This document shows, in pieces, positions 1 to 11,263 of a stretch of 64,000 nt of DNA (positions are counted from its first letter, which is position 1; the number at the start of each line of letters is the position of its first letter). Under the pieces are notes generated by a model. The model ran no database searches. It saw nothing but the letters and a program-made list of their open reading frames with translations, and was not told the DNA's origin. A program made the position numbers and the translations under genes. Source of the DNA: Thinopyrum elongatum. Lineage: Eukaryota > Streptophyta > Magnoliopsida > Poales > Poaceae. The stretch spans positions 296,062,362-296,126,361 of the forward strand of contig CM022303.1 in NCBI GenBank assembly GCA_011799875.1, written 5' to 3'.

Positions 1-1195
1 AGTTTTGCAATTGAATGCCATCTCCAGTCTCCAGATGGACTGCGCCAGGTCTGGTGACTCGTACTACCCGGTAAGGGCCTTCCCACTTCGGCGTCAACTT
101 GTTTGCACCCTTGGCGGACTGAACGCGCCTAAGGACAAGGTCGCCTTTCTCAAGGCTCCGGGGGTGAACCATGCGGCTGTGATAGCGGCCAAGGGGTTGC
201 TGATAGCATGCATCACGCGGAACAGCCCGGAGACGGTTCTCCTCGAGAAGCATGGCATCGTCATGCCGGTGCTGCTCTTGGTCTACTTCATCGTAGGCAA
301 GTACTCGAGGTTACCCGTATATGAGTTCCGTGGGGATCACTGCTTCTGCCCCATAGACTAGGGAGAAGGGAGTCTGGCCAGTAGCTTGATTTGGTGTCAT
401 ACGGAGGGACCAAAGAACCACCGGCAGCTCATCAATTCAGAGTCTTTCGCATTTCTGCAGCCTATCAAATGTTCTTGTCTTGAGTCCTCGCAGCACTTGT
501 GCATTCGCCCTCTCAGCTTGTCCATTGCTTCTGGGATGAGCAACAGAGGCGAATGAAACCTTGCTTATGAGGGCTTGAATGTATTGCATGAAGGCACGGC
601 TCGTGAATTGGGTGCCGTTATCAGTGATGACCCTGGCGGGTACTCCGAAGCGGCACACCAGTCCTTTCAGGAACCTGATAGCTGACTGTGCGGTCACCTT
701 CCTCACGGGCTCCACCTCTGGCCACTTCGAGAACTTGTCGATGGCGATGTACAAGAACTCAAAGCCCCCGGTAGCACGGGGGAAGGGCCCCAAGATGTCG
801 AGCCCCCAGACCGAAAAGGGCCATGACAAAGGGATCGTCTAGAGAGCTTGAGCAGGTTGATGGATATTCTTGGAGTGGAACTGGCATGCTTCACATCTGG
901 TGACTAGCTTAATTGCATCTTGGAGGGCCGTGGGCCAGTAGAAACCTTGCCGGAAAGCATTTCCAACCAAGGCCCTTGATCCAATGTGAGAGCCGCACAT
1001 GCCTCCGTGTATCTATGCCAACAGTTCCTTCCCCTCTTCCCGGTAAATGCACTTCAATTTCACACCGTTGGGCCTCCTTCTGTATAGTGCGGCATCGATG
1101 TACTGATACATACTGGCCCTCCGGGCTACTCTTTCAGCTTCTTCTTGCTCTTCGGGAAGTTCTCCTGTTTGGAGGTAACGGACTATGTGTCGCAC
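1..1195 (-). pseudogene. Element A integrase, disrupted
   Basis: Reading right to left: an N-terminal zinc-binding segment (GSHIGS, then CEACQFHSK, the HHCC type), then the catalytic core with WGLDILG (first Asp), ITDNGTQF (second Asp) and NGQAERAN (Glu), the D,D-E triad. A C-terminal part with [15 protein letters not shown] and KLTPKWEGPYRV follows, resembling the GPY/F module that helps target gypsy integrases. The frame is broken at several places. One is a TAG at 839-841 just upstream of the core, where related copies have Gln; others lie near 1,013 and at 435 and below. Integrase inserts the cDNA into chromosomes; this copy cannot make a full protein. The element continues beyond base 1. 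Confidence 0.88.
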
Positions 1196-1207
1196 CCAAG
1201 TTGGAGC

Positions 1208-2350
1208 CTAAGGCTCGACAATAAGGATCAGCGGCACCTCCTTGTTCATGGGAGTGCATGCCTCAACCGCGAGGATTGGTAGTTCGGCGGGAGGGTGCTG
1301 CTCGCCAAGCGAAGTGGAGTTGTTCCCGCCAACCTCTCTGCCGGGGGCTTCAGGAAGCTCTGCCGGGAGAGGCTTGCCGGAGTCCGGTTTCCTCCTCTTT
1401 CTGGCCATTGTTGCTGGGGATACGGAGGGCTAAGTTAGGTGGAGAACAAAAGTCCCTGGTTCCACAGGAAGCTTTTGCGCAACACACTTTGACAGATGAT
1501 CAGCAATGTTGTTTTCCGCACGGGGTACGTGCTCTGTTTGCAATCCGTCAAAGCGCTCCTCCACCTTTCTCACTTCTTCCGCGTATGCCTCCATCAATGG
1601 ACTCTGATAATCCTTGTTCACTTGCCTCACCATGAGCTGTGAGTCTCCTCGTATGATCAACTTCTTAGTTCCCAACTCTGTCACGATTCTGAGCCCGGCA
1701 AGGAGTCCTTCATACTCTGCACTATTGTTAGTCGCCTTCTGCCGGGGGAAATGCATCTGGATCACATACTTGAGGTGCTCTCTAGTGGGTGCGACGAGGA
1801 GCACGCCAGCTCCTGCACCTTGTAGTGAGAAGGCATCATCAAAGTACATGATCCATTCTTGGGGTGCTTCCTTGCCGGGGATAACCTTTCCCAGTGCCTC
1901 TTCGTCTGGGGTAGGCGTCCACTCCGCAATAAAGTCTGCCAGTGCTCTGCTCTGAATGGTTGATGTGCTCTCAAACTTCAAACCAAAGCTTGACAACTCC
2001 AAAACCCATTCCACTATTCTGCCAGTGGCCTCTGGATTCCTCAGTATGTGCTACAAAGGGAATCGGGTGACGACTGTGATCTCGTGGGCTTGGAAGTAGT
2101 GGTGCAGTCTCCTTGAGGACATGATGAGGCCAAAAATCAACTTTTGCACGCCAGAGTACCTTGACCTAGCCCCCTGCAATAGGGAGCTGCAAAGTAAACT
2201 GGCCGTTGCACCACCTTCTTCCTTGCCGCAGTCTTGGGATTGTCTTCGCTTCTCTGCTCTTCTTTCTCTTGTTATGCGCCCAGCTTTGCCATGACTGGTT
2301 CACTTCCTTCTCCCGGGAGGAAAGTAGTTGCAGCTGCTCCTTCTTCCACT
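1208..2350 (-). pseudogene. Element A RNase H domain and linker to integrase
   Basis: RNase H degrades the RNA strand of the RNA/cDNA hybrid. The minus-strand frame has WIMYFDDAFSLQGAGAG around the first catalytic Asp (related copies have FDGA or FDGS, so Gly is changed to Asp beside it), NNSAEYEGLLAGL (Glu), IIRGDSQL (Asp) and IADHLSK (Asp), so all four acidic positions are kept. A low-complexity linker starting MARKRRKPDSGKPLP follows and leads to the integrase N-terminus. Breaks lie near 1,430 and 2,040-2,165, where the frame toward the reverse transcriptase thumb is lost. The most open piece is 1,430-2,014, about 194 codons. Confidence 0.85.
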
Positions 2351-2355
2351 TCCCG

Positions 2356-3388
2356 CTACGCCACCAGTGCTGCACTAACCACTTGATTGGTTGCTGCCAG
2401 ATACAGCAGCAACGGCTCTTGTGGTTTAGGAGCGACTAGGGTGGGAACAGAGGAAAGGTAGGTTTTTAAGTCCCGCAGCACTGCTTCTGCCTCCGGGGTC
2501 CACTTTACGGGTCCTGCCTTCTTCAAAATTTTAAAGAATGGTAGGGCGCACTCAGCGGACTTGGAAATGAACCTACTCAGCGCGGCAACACATCCATTTA
2601 AATGCCTCACGTCCTTGACCATCTTGGGTGCTTGAATCTGTTTGATTGCTCTAATCTTGTCGGGGTTGGCCTCTATCCCCCGGTGAGATACAAAGAAGCC
2701 AAGTAGCATGCCGGAGGGAATGCCAAACACACACTTCTCTGGGTTCAGCTTCAAGTTGATCTTGCGCAGGTTTGCAAAGGTTTCTTCCAAGTCCTGAATG
2801 AGCGTTGATCTGTCCTTTGGTCTTGACCACTATGTCATCCATGTAAGCTTCAATATTCCTGTGTAGCTGAGACTCAAACCCTATCTGCACTGCTCTTGCA
2901 AAAGTGGATCCAGCGCTCTTTAACCCAAAGGGCATCTGTACAAAACAGTATGTACCACATGGGGTTATGAACGCGGTCTTCTCCTCGTCTTCTTTGGACA
3001 TGAATATCTGGTGGTACCCAGAGTAGGCATCCAAGAAGGAAAGAAGATCACACCCGGAGGTGGAATCCACGATCTGGTCATTGCACGGCAAGGGGAACGG
3101 GTCCTTCGGGCATGCTTTATTCAGATCTATGAAATCTATGCAAAGCCTCCATTTTTCATTTGCCTTGCGCACCACCACTGGATTTGCCAACCATGTTGGG
3201 TGCAATACTCCTCTGACCAAACCAGCTGCCTCAAGTTTCTTGATCTCCTCGGCAATGAACTGCTGCCGCTCCAAGGCTTGCTTCCGGACTTTTTGCTTGA
3301 CGGGCCGAGCATGAGGGCAGACAGCAAGGTGGTGCTCGATTACCTCCCTGGGAACACCGGGGATGTCAGATGGTTGCCAAGCAAACAC
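2356..3388 (-). pseudogene. Element A reverse transcriptase, frameshifted after the catalytic motif
   Basis: The open frame 2,651-3,388 begins FAWQPSDIPGVPREV, a typical gypsy RT start, and contains the fingers/palm region (LCIDFIDLNKACPKDPFPLP, LSFLDAYSGYHQIFM) and an intact catalytic YMDD box at 2,834-2,845. Shortly after YMDD the frame shifts near 2,790-2,820. The thumb and connection continue in another frame at 2,356-2,790 (ETFANLRKINLKLNPEKCVFG). The catalytic centre is thus preserved but the polypeptide is split. The related copy in element B has lost this motif (YMHD). Confidence 0.9.
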
Positions 3389-3427
3389 ATCGATATTCGC
3401 CCGCAGGAAGGCAACGAGCGCGCTTTC

Positions 3428-4414
3428 CTATTTGTCGTCACGGGTGGAGCTAATAGTGAATGTACCATCAGTGCCAACCAGCCCTGCCGGGACCTTCTTC
3501 ACAGCGGGTGCAGCAACCTTGGATCTCTTGCTAGTAGAACTCTCCGGCAAATCATCGACGGGTGCAGCGTACTCCAGAGAGTCATGCTTCCTGGATTCCT
3601 TGCCGGCATCCTTGCTAGCTTTTCTCCCTTGTTTGCTTTCCTTGGCAGGGACTGCGGCTTCCGCGGCCTCGGCAGCGACCGCCTCCCGGTACATCTTGTG
3701 CATGCATATGATCGCGTCCTTCTTGTCTGATGGGATAGAAATGACGCCCATCAGTCCTGGCATCTTCAGGGTGTTGTAGGCATAGTGGGATGCTGCCATG
3801 AACCTTGCCAAGGCAGGTCGCCCGCGTATCCCATTATATGCTAACGGAAGTTCGACCACATCGAACACGATCTTCTCAGTCCGGTAATTCAACTCCCCTC
3901 CAAATGTCACCGACAGCGTGATCTTCCCCTTTGGGCGACTCCTGCCAGGGTTGATTCCTTGAAACGTGCCAGTAACCTTGAGCTCTTCATCTGTTATCTG
4001 TAGCTTTCTGAGCACCTTGGGGGAAATCAGATTCAACCTGGCCCCGCTGTCAACCAACATCTTTGTAACCTTGAGGTTGTGGCTTGTTGGTGAAACCAAC
4101 AACGGCAAGCACCCTACCGCAGTGGTGAGGTCAGGGTGATCCTCTTCGTCAAAGATGATGGGCGTGCGAGACCATTTGAGTGGTTTCTGGGAGTCCGCCG
4201 CTGGCTCCACAGCATTGACATCACGCGCCCATTGTTTCAACTGGCGGTGAGAGGAGTGCAAGGATGCGCCTCCGTCAATGCAAAGGGCATCAGTGGCTTT
4301 CTGAAACTCTTGCTCACTGGTTTCCTCTTCATCCTCTTCATCACTTTCGTCACCACATTCCTTCTTCTCATGGCCTTTAGCAGGTTTTCCCTGATGTTGG
4401 GGGACCTTGCCGGG
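3428..4414 (-). pseudogene. Element A gag C-terminus and aspartic protease
   Basis: Reading right to left the segment begins in the acidic gag tail (repeated Asp/Glu around DESDEEDEEETSEQEFQ) and passes into a retropepsin-like protease with the active-site motif MLVDSGARLNLIS (Asp-Ser-Gly). The protease core continues with TFGGELNYRTEKIVFDVV. A Lys/Ala-rich spacer follows and ends TISSTRDDK before a stop at 3,428. The open frame reads past 4,414 into LTR X-a of element B, but those last 26 codons belong to the inserted LTR and not to gag. The protease would cleave the Gag-Pol polyprotein. The active-site triad looks intact. Confidence 0.85.
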
Positions 4415-5336
4415 TGTCACGGGAAACCACGGCCACCTATGGGGCCAAGGGGCCCCTTGCTGGTTCGGCAGGGGGGATGTCGCATTGCACAAAGAGCAGA
4501 AGAATGTGGGGCAACACGGCAGAGATCACACGGGCAATTTTACCTAGGTTCGGGCCGCCGCGAGGCGTAAAACCCTACTCCTGCTTTGGTGGATTGATGG
4601 TGGAAAAGTGGTGGTGGAGCGTAGTACACTTGCCAGGCAGGCTCGCCCTGGGGAGGCAGTGACTACGCGCGTACGAGCGTGGGGGTGTTCAAATTTCCAT
4701 CCCTTGCTACGGTTGCCATGGGCCTCCTTTTATAGGTTAAGGGGTCACCACAGTGGCAAAACAGTCATTATGCACTGATAAGATAGCAAACAGTGCTATC
4801 ATACCTAATTCTGCAGGCTGACAGAGTGCATTAAATGCACCGCTCAACGTCACATCGTTGCTTGCCTGACAAGCCTTGCCGGGCCCGTCTTGCCAGCTCC
4901 ATGCCTGCTTGCTTGACACGCTGCAGGACGGGTGTCATCTGTAGGTATTTCCTGTAGAAAGAGGCCGCCATGTGGCGAATGGCTGCCACTTAGTCACTTT
5001 GCAGCTTGACACCGCATTGATCAACGACGTGGGTCATGGTGAGATGGCTTGGTGAGGTGTCTTTGCCCTCGTGAGTCCCGGCAGGCCCTGTCGGGACGTC
5101 TTGAATGCTTTCTTTCCGGGGGAGCCCTTGTCCTTGCCAGGTCCGTCTGCCCGGCAAGGGAGGCTTTTCTCCTGGTGGTGTCTCGCTTCTCAGTCTTTGT
5201 CTTGGCCTTCTTAATCTGCCTGCTGGTTCTTCGAAGATCTTGGTCTCTTGTATCTTGACACGGCCTTGGTGTTGTAATCTTGTTCTCGTGCCTGTGCATA
5301 GTTAGGGTAACAGACCCAGGGTTTGTTGCACCGACA
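4415..5336 (-). repeat. LTR X-a: 3' LTR of element B
   Basis: Starts TGTCACGGG and ends CACCGACA. It is the partner of the 922-bp copy at 22,620-23,541. It contains the minus-strand TATA box (4,726-4,734) and the GTAAAACCCTACTCCTGC stretch common to all X and Y LTRs here. Confidence 0.93.
4726..4734 (-). promoter_or_regulatory. LTR X-a TATA box
   Basis: TATAAAAGG on the minus strand, conserved at the matching position in X-b (22,931-22,939), X-c (25,849-25,857) and X-d (49,818-49,826). It is the likely core promoter of the retrotransposon transcript. Confidence 0.7.
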
Positions 5337-5350
5337 GAAGTCCCCGGGCC
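5337..5350 (-). other. Polypurine tract of element B
   Basis: On the minus strand GGCCCGGGGACTTC lies directly against the 3' LTR. Element C (15,622-15,637) and element D (50,408-50,422) have similar G-rich tracts at the same place. This would prime plus-strand DNA synthesis. Confidence 0.65.
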
Positions 5351-5749
5351 TGCCCCGATCGCGCCGCCAGGCGTCGTCGGGGTTGGTCCTAATAAGTGCA
5401 CAGGCAGGGGAGCTGAAGAGGCTGATCTCTTGGAGTCTTCTTTGCTTCTTCATTAATCTCGACTCTGGGCTAGTTTCCGGTTTTTTCCCGCTTGTCGTGT
5501 AAAGCCAATCGTGGTGGGGCCATCTTTGCAATGGCCCGTGAATGACTTTAACGCACGGGGTAGAAACTGCAAATTCTCTCTTCCCACCACACCCTTATCC
5601 TTAGCCACGTATGCGGCATGCATCGTGTGGGGTAGGTAACGGAGGCGCGTGGCGCGGAGGAGCATCAAGGCGAGGGCCCGGTCTTCTTGAATTGGCGGAG
5701 AGGGGCAGCGATTGCTTGTTGAGGGAGCGGCTCCCTTTCTTGCTCCGCC

Positions 5750-5758
5750 TATAAAAGG
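5750..5758 (+). promoter_or_regulatory. TATA box of antisense ORF region in element B
   Basis: TATAAAAGG on the plus strand, opposite to gag-pol, 79 bp before the ATG at 5,829. It is followed by the pyrimidine-rich leader ATCCATCTCCGGATCC. The same arrangement occurs in C (15,866) and D (50,931). Confidence 0.6.
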
Positions 5759-5828
5759 AGGGGTAGAGGGAGAGCCGAGCCATCCATCTCCGGATCCTTT
5801 CTTCCCCTGTTTCTGCCTTTCGTTGGTC

Positions 5829-6278
5829 ATGTTGAAGAGAAGGGCCCGGGGCCAAGCTCCAGGCTTCAGCTTGTGCCTAGAGTTGTTGAATGTTGGCTTT
5901 CGGGGAGTGAGCCTGGTCCATGCTCGAAGAAGGCATCGTGGACGGGCTGCTCGTAGTGCGGGAGATACCAAGCTCTCCCGTTGTGAGGGAATGCTTGCTC
6001 CTTTTGCCATGGTCGTCTGCCCGTTGGGTAGTGTGGTGTCCAGCCTCGGGTCACCGCCGCTCGTGGTCTTGGCGATCGGGTCCTTGGCATCTCTGGGGCG
6101 TGCCCGGGAGGCAGGGCTGGGAATCGTCGGTAAACCCAGCACTGCCCCATCCGGGAGCCGTGGGGATGATGTCGACGAGAGGCGCGCCTTCCTGCCCGCC
6201 AAGGCGGGGAGGGGCGTGTCCCGAGTCCCCTGGCCATCTTGGTCGCTCACCGTCTCTCCGGGGAAGGCGTCGGGCTAG
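5829..6278 (+). pseudogene. Antisense ORF of element B, product not recognised
   Basis: A 149-codon open frame begins MLKRRARGQAPGF and runs opposite to gag-pol, between pol and the 3' LTR, the slot used by extra antisense ORFs in Tat-lineage gypsy elements. The basic start resembles the MARGRGRARAPRR start in element D. Unlike C and D, no B3-like core or acidic serine-rich tail can be read in this or the other two plus-strand frames. The sequence after about 6,460 matches the 3' non-coding part of the D locus (AGGGCACTTATC against AGAGCACTTTTC). The coding part may have been replaced or scrambled. I cannot assign a function. Confidence 0.45.
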
Positions 6279-7341
6279 AGTCCTGGCGCTCCCCGAAGGC
6301 GATGGTGACGGAGAGAAAACGAGGGAAGGCGGAGAAGGCGGGTGGTGGGAGGTCAGGTCGGAGTATGATGGCGTGGATGCCTTCGCCTCCGACCGAGGAC
6401 CGGGTGGGTTGCGACGGGACCGGGATGGGCTCCTGCTTGGGTACCCTTTCTTGTCTTTTCCTCCTTCCACCGCAGTGCCTGGTGGAGGGAAAACGAAAAG
6501 AGGAGATTACAGGGCACTTATCTTTTTTCAATCTTAAACTTGCCGACATTTGCCAAATTTTAGTACAAATAATGTAATCTCTCGAGTCCATATCTGTGTT
6601 CTGTAAGGTTTGTACTTGTATGACCAGCATATTAATGAAAAAGATGAACCTTGCCGGGAACTCGTGCATGTATATGTCCACACATAGGTGAAATGCCTCT
6701 TTATTTTAAATAAACAAGTTTTCCACGGCAGGCTATCCTGTCGGTACCCTTTCTTCGTTGTCGGGGAACTGAGCCTACTGGCAAGAAATAGAGGGACCAG
6801 CCCCCCGCCAACTTCTTTTCATCAAAGGCCACTATGACCATTCAGGCCAAAGCACGTTTGAGCCAGGGATGGGAGCACCTAAGTTTCGAAGAGTGGCAGG
6901 GTTTTCTTATGCACAAGTTTTAGCTTACATAACACTTATGGACAAGAGGTAGAACTTATCTATTTAGTTCGCCGGGGATCGCAGCGTTGGTTCATCTCCC
7001 CATCTTCTTGCAGAAACCGAGTTCTCCGCAGGAACCTACAGCTTTATGCAGATGAGAATGATGCAGGATGCGATCCTAGCTATATGCATATGCAAATGGA
7101 TGCGATCCTATCTATATGCATATGCAAATGCTCATGAAATGCTTATGCAAATGCTCTTGGAATGCTTATGCATGCATGCAACTTGGTCGGGGGCCCCCCA
7201 ATGCTTCGTTTATTTCTCTGGTGCTCAGGGTCATCTCCTGGCTTTGTACAAGGGGTTACATGCAACTGAGGCAAGGCCTGTACAAAAGGGTGGCTGTCGG
7301 GCAGGGCCCGACAGCCATGCCTTACGGGTAGAACTTGCGGA
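6279..7341. other. Element B region between antisense ORF and pol, non-coding
   Basis: No coding signal is found apart from short chance frames. Around 7,080-7,180 there is a local repeat of TATATGCATATGCAAATG and related ATGC-rich words. From about 7,230 the sequence (GGCTTTGTACAAGGGGTTAC) matches element D at 52,779 onward. It is a conserved stretch downstream of pol. Confidence 0.6.
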
Positions 7342-10033
7342 GATGCTCAATATTCCATGAGTTTTGCAATTGAATTCCATCTCCGGTCTCCAGACGGACT
7401 GCGCCAGGTCTGGTGACTCGTACTACCCGGTAAGGGCCTTCCCACTTCGGCATCAACTTGTTTGTACCCTTGGCGGACTGAACGCGCCTAAGGACAAGGT
7501 CGCCTTTGATACGTCGCCAACGTATCTATAATTTTTGATTGTTCCATGCTATTATATTATCATTCTTGGATGTTTTACAATCATTTTATAGTCATTTTAT
7601 ATCATTTTTTGGTACTAACCTATTGACATAGTGCCAAGTGCCAGTTGCTGTTTTTTGCATGTTTTTTACATCGCAGGAAATCAATACCAAACGGAGTCCA
7701 AATGTAGCGAAACTTTTTGTGGATTTTTTTTTGGACCAGAAGACATCCAGTGGGCCGGAGAAGCACCTGGGGGGGTGCTCCGAGGGGAGCACAACCCACC
7801 AGGGCGCGCCTGGAGGCCCAGGCGCGCCCTGGTGGGTTGTGCCCACCTCGGGTACCCCCCGAACCGCCTCTTTGCTCTATAAATACCCCAATATATTAGA
7901 AACCCTAGGGGAGTTGACGAAAATCAATTCCAGCTGCCACAGAGTCCAGAACCACCAGATCCAATCTAGACACCATCATGGAGGGGTTCACCACTTCCAT
8001 TGGTGCCTCTCCGATGATGCGTGAGTAGTTATTTGTAGACCTACGGGTCCGTAGTTAGTAGCTAGATGGCTTACTCTCTCTCGTTTGATTCTCAATACAA
8101 TGGTCTCTTGGAGATCCATGTGATGTAACTCTTTTTGCGGTGTGTTTGTTGGGATCCGATGAACTTTGAGTTTATGATCAGATCTATCTTTTTATCCATG
8201 AAAGTTATTTGAGTCTTCTTTGATCTCTTATATGCATGATTGCTTATAGCCTCGTATTTCTTCTCCGATATTTGGGTTTTGTTTGGCCAACTTGATCTAT
8301 TTATCTTGCAATGGGAAGAGGTGCTTTGTAGTGGGTTCGATCTTACGGTGCTTGATCCTATTGACAGAAGGGGAACCGACAGGTATGTATCGTTGCTACT
8401 AAGGATAAAATGATGGGGTCTATTTCTACATAAATAGATCTTGTCTACATCATGTCATCGTTCTTATTGCATTACTCCGTTTCTCCATGAACTTAATACA
8501 CTAGATGCATGCTAGATAGCGGTCGATGTGTGGAGTAATAGTAGTAGATGCAGGCAGGAGTCGGTCTACTAATCTTGGATGTGATGCCTATATAATGATC
8601 ATTGCCTGGATATCGTCATGATTATTTGAAGTTTTATCAATTGCCCAACAGTAATTTGTTCACCCACCGTTTGCTATTTTTCTCGAGAGAAGCCATTAGT
8701 GAAACCTACGACCCCCAGGTCTCTTTTCCAATATATTTGCTTTCAAGATCTGTTTTGCTATTCGCTCTTTTCTTTATTTGCAACTTTTATTTTCAGATCT
8801 ATCAAACCAAAAATACAAAAATACCTTGCTGCACTTTATTTTATTTGGCGTTCGATCTATCAATATTTACTACTCTCTCATGTCTGTTTGCCAATTTTTG
8901 GCGCCGTTGCCCGAAAGGGATTGACAACCCCTTTTACACGTCGGCTTGCGAGTATTTGTTATTTGTGTGCAGGTGCTGTTTACGTAGTGTTGCTTGGTTC
9001 TCCTACTGGTTCGATAACCTTGGTCTCATCACTGAGGGAAATACCTACCGCCGTTGTGCTGCATCATCCCTTCCTCTTTGGGGAAATACCGACGTAGCTT
9101 CAAGCCGCATCAGCCTTCCTCAAAACACCGGGCATGAACCCTGCGGCTATGATAGCGACGGAGGGCTTGCTGATAGCGTGTAGCACGTGTAGCAACCCGG
9201 AGACAGTTCTCCTCGAGTAGCACAGCGTCGTCACACCGGTGCTGAACTTGCGCTACTTCATCGTAGGCAAGCACTCGAGGTGACCCGTAAATGAGTTCCG
9301 TGGGGATAACGGCTTCTGCCCCATAGACCAGGGAAAAAGGAGTCTGCCCGGTAGCTCGATTTGGTGTCGTTCTGAGGGACCATAGAACTACCGGCAGCTC
9401 ATCGATCCACCGCCTGCCGTGCTTCTGTAGTGTATCAAAGGTTCTTGTTTTGAGTCCCCGCAGCACTTCAGCATTCGCCCTCTCAGCTTGCCCGTTGCTT
9501 CTGGGATGTGCGACAGAAGCAAACGAGATCTTCCTTTCGAGGGCATGAACATATTGCATGAAGGCGCGGCTCGTGAATTGGGTGCCATTGTCGGTAATGA
9601 TCCTTGCCAGGATTCCAAAATGACACACCAAATCTTTCAAGAACTTGATAGCTGATTAAGCAGTCACCTTTCTCACGGGTGCAACTTCCGGCCACTTTGT
9701 AAACTTGTCGATAGCAACGAACAAGAATTCAAAGCCCCCGATCGCTCGGGGGAAAGTGCCGAGGATATCGAGCCCCCAGACCGAAAATGGCCATGATAAA
9801 GGGATTGTCTGAAGAGCTTGGGCAAGCAGGTGGATTTTCTTGGAATGGAACTGACAGGCTTCACATTTGGTGACTAGCTCAACCGCATCTTGGAGGGCTG
9901 TGGGCCAATAGAATCCTTGCCGGAATGCTTTCCCAACCAGCACCCTTGATCCAATGTGGGAGCCGCACATGCCTTTGTTTATCTTAGCCAGCAGTTCCTT
10001 CCGTTCTTCCCGGCAGATGCACTTCAATTTCAC
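7342..10033 (-). pseudogene. Element B integrase, split by solo LTR Z1
   Basis: The N-terminal part (9,656-10,033) has the HHCC zinc-binding segment (GSHIGS, CEACQFHSK) and the first catalytic Asp in WGLDILG. A stop at 9,656-9,658 interrupts it just after KVTA. The core continues at 9,113-9,640 with ITDNGTQF and NGQAERAN, completing D,D-E, and runs on through [15 protein letters not shown]. At 9,113 it is cut by solo LTR Z1 (7,507-9,112) and resumes at 7,506 toward its C-terminus near 7,342, where it matches the start of the window in element A. Duplicated GCCTT at 7,502-7,506 and 9,113-9,117 marks the insertion. Confidence 0.88.
7507..9112 (+). mobile_element. Solo LTR Z1
   Basis: A 1,606-bp sequence begins TGATACGTCGCCAACG and ends AAGCCGCATCA. 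It is flanked by the 5-bp duplication GCCTT and contains no internal domain. It matches, in opposite orientation, both LTRs of element Z (35,139-36,758 and 40,374-41,960). It has a TATA box TATAAATA at 7,878-7,885. A solo LTR with intact duplications is the expected product of recombination between the two LTRs of one inserted element. Confidence 0.93.
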
Positions 10034-10177
10034 ACTGTTGGGCCTCCTTCTGTACAGAGTGTCATCGACAAACTAGTACATACTGGCTCTCTGGGCTACT
10101 CTTTCAGCCTCATCTTGGTCATTGGGGAGTTCTCTGGTTTGGAGAAAGTGGACTATGTGCCTTGCCCAAGTTGGAGC

Positions 10178-11182
10178 CTAGGGCTCGGCAAAAAGGACTA
10201 GCGGCACCTCCTCAACTACGGGGGCACATTCCTCGTTCGCAGGGACCATGGGTCCGGCTGGAGGGTGCGGTCTGGCAGGTGGTGAGGAGTTGTTTCCGGC
10301 AGGGTCCCTGCTAGGAGCGGATGGCTCTACCGGGAGAGGCTTACCGGAGTCCAGCTTTCTCCTTTTCCGGGCCATTGTTGCTAGGGATACGGAGGGCTGA
10401 GTAAGATGGAGAACAAAAGTTCCTAGTTCCACAGGAAGCTTTTGGGCAGCACACTTTGACAGGTGATCAGCTATGCTGTTTTCCGCACGAGGTATGTGCT
10501 CTGTTTGCAACCCGTCAAAGCGCTCCTCCAATCTTCTCACTTCCTCAACGTATGCCTCCATCAATGGACTTTGGTAATCCTTGTTGACTTGTCTGACCAC
10601 AAGCTGTGAGTCTCCTCAAATGATCAGCTTCTTGATTCCCAATTCTACGGCAATCCTGAGCCCGGCAAGGAGCCCTTCATACTCTGCTGTATTGTTGGTT
10701 GCCTCTTCCTGGGCAAAATGCATCTGGACGATGTACTTCAAGTGTTCCCCGGAGGAAGCGACGAGAAGCACGCCAGCCCCTGCACCTTGTAGGGAAAAAG
10801 CACCATCAAAATACATGATCCATTCTTGGGGTGCCTCCTTGCCGGGGATAATTGTTTCTGGCACTTCCTCGTCAAGGGTTGGCGTCCATTCTGCAATAAA
10901 CTCTGCCAATGCCCTGCTCTGGATTGTTGATGTGCTCTCAAACTTCAAACCAAAACTGGATAACTCCAAAGCCCACTCCACTATTCTGCCAGTAGCCTCA
11001 GGGTTCCGGAGTATCCTTTGCAATGGGAAGCAAGTGACAACCGTGATCTCATGGGCTTGGAAGTAGTGGCGTAGTTTCCTTGAGGCCATGATGAGGCCAA
11101 AGATCAACTTTTGCATGCCAGAGTACCTCGATCTAGCCCCCTGTAGCAGGGAATTGATGAAGTACACTGGGCGATGCACCAC
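10178..11182 (-). pseudogene. Element B RNase H and linker
   Basis: Open pieces at 10,616-11,182 and 10,178-10,600 together cover the RT connection (VHRPVYFINSLLQGARSRYS) and RNase H with WIMYFDGAFSLQGAGAG, NNTAEYEGLLAGL, GDSQL-type and IADHLSK motifs. The TGA at 10,616-10,618 stands where element A has Arg in IIRGDSQL, a CGA-to-TGA change. The linker starting MARKRRKLDSGKPLP leads toward the integrase. Confidence 0.85.
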
Positions 11183-11263
11183 TTTCTTCCTTGCCGTGTC
11201 CTTGGGGTTGTCTCCGCTACCGTGCTTACCTCTGTCCTGATTCCTATCTGACTCTTCTGGTCT

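Noticed and set aside
3011..3730. Long plus-strand frames across the gag-pol of A, B and C
   Set aside because: They are antisense shadows: the minus strand shows clear RT, RNase H, integrase and gag motifs, and the plus frames have none.
4415..4492. First 26 codons of the long frame starting at 4,492 as part of gag
   Set aside because: They lie inside LTR X-a; the junction at 4,414 is proven by the CCGGG duplication.
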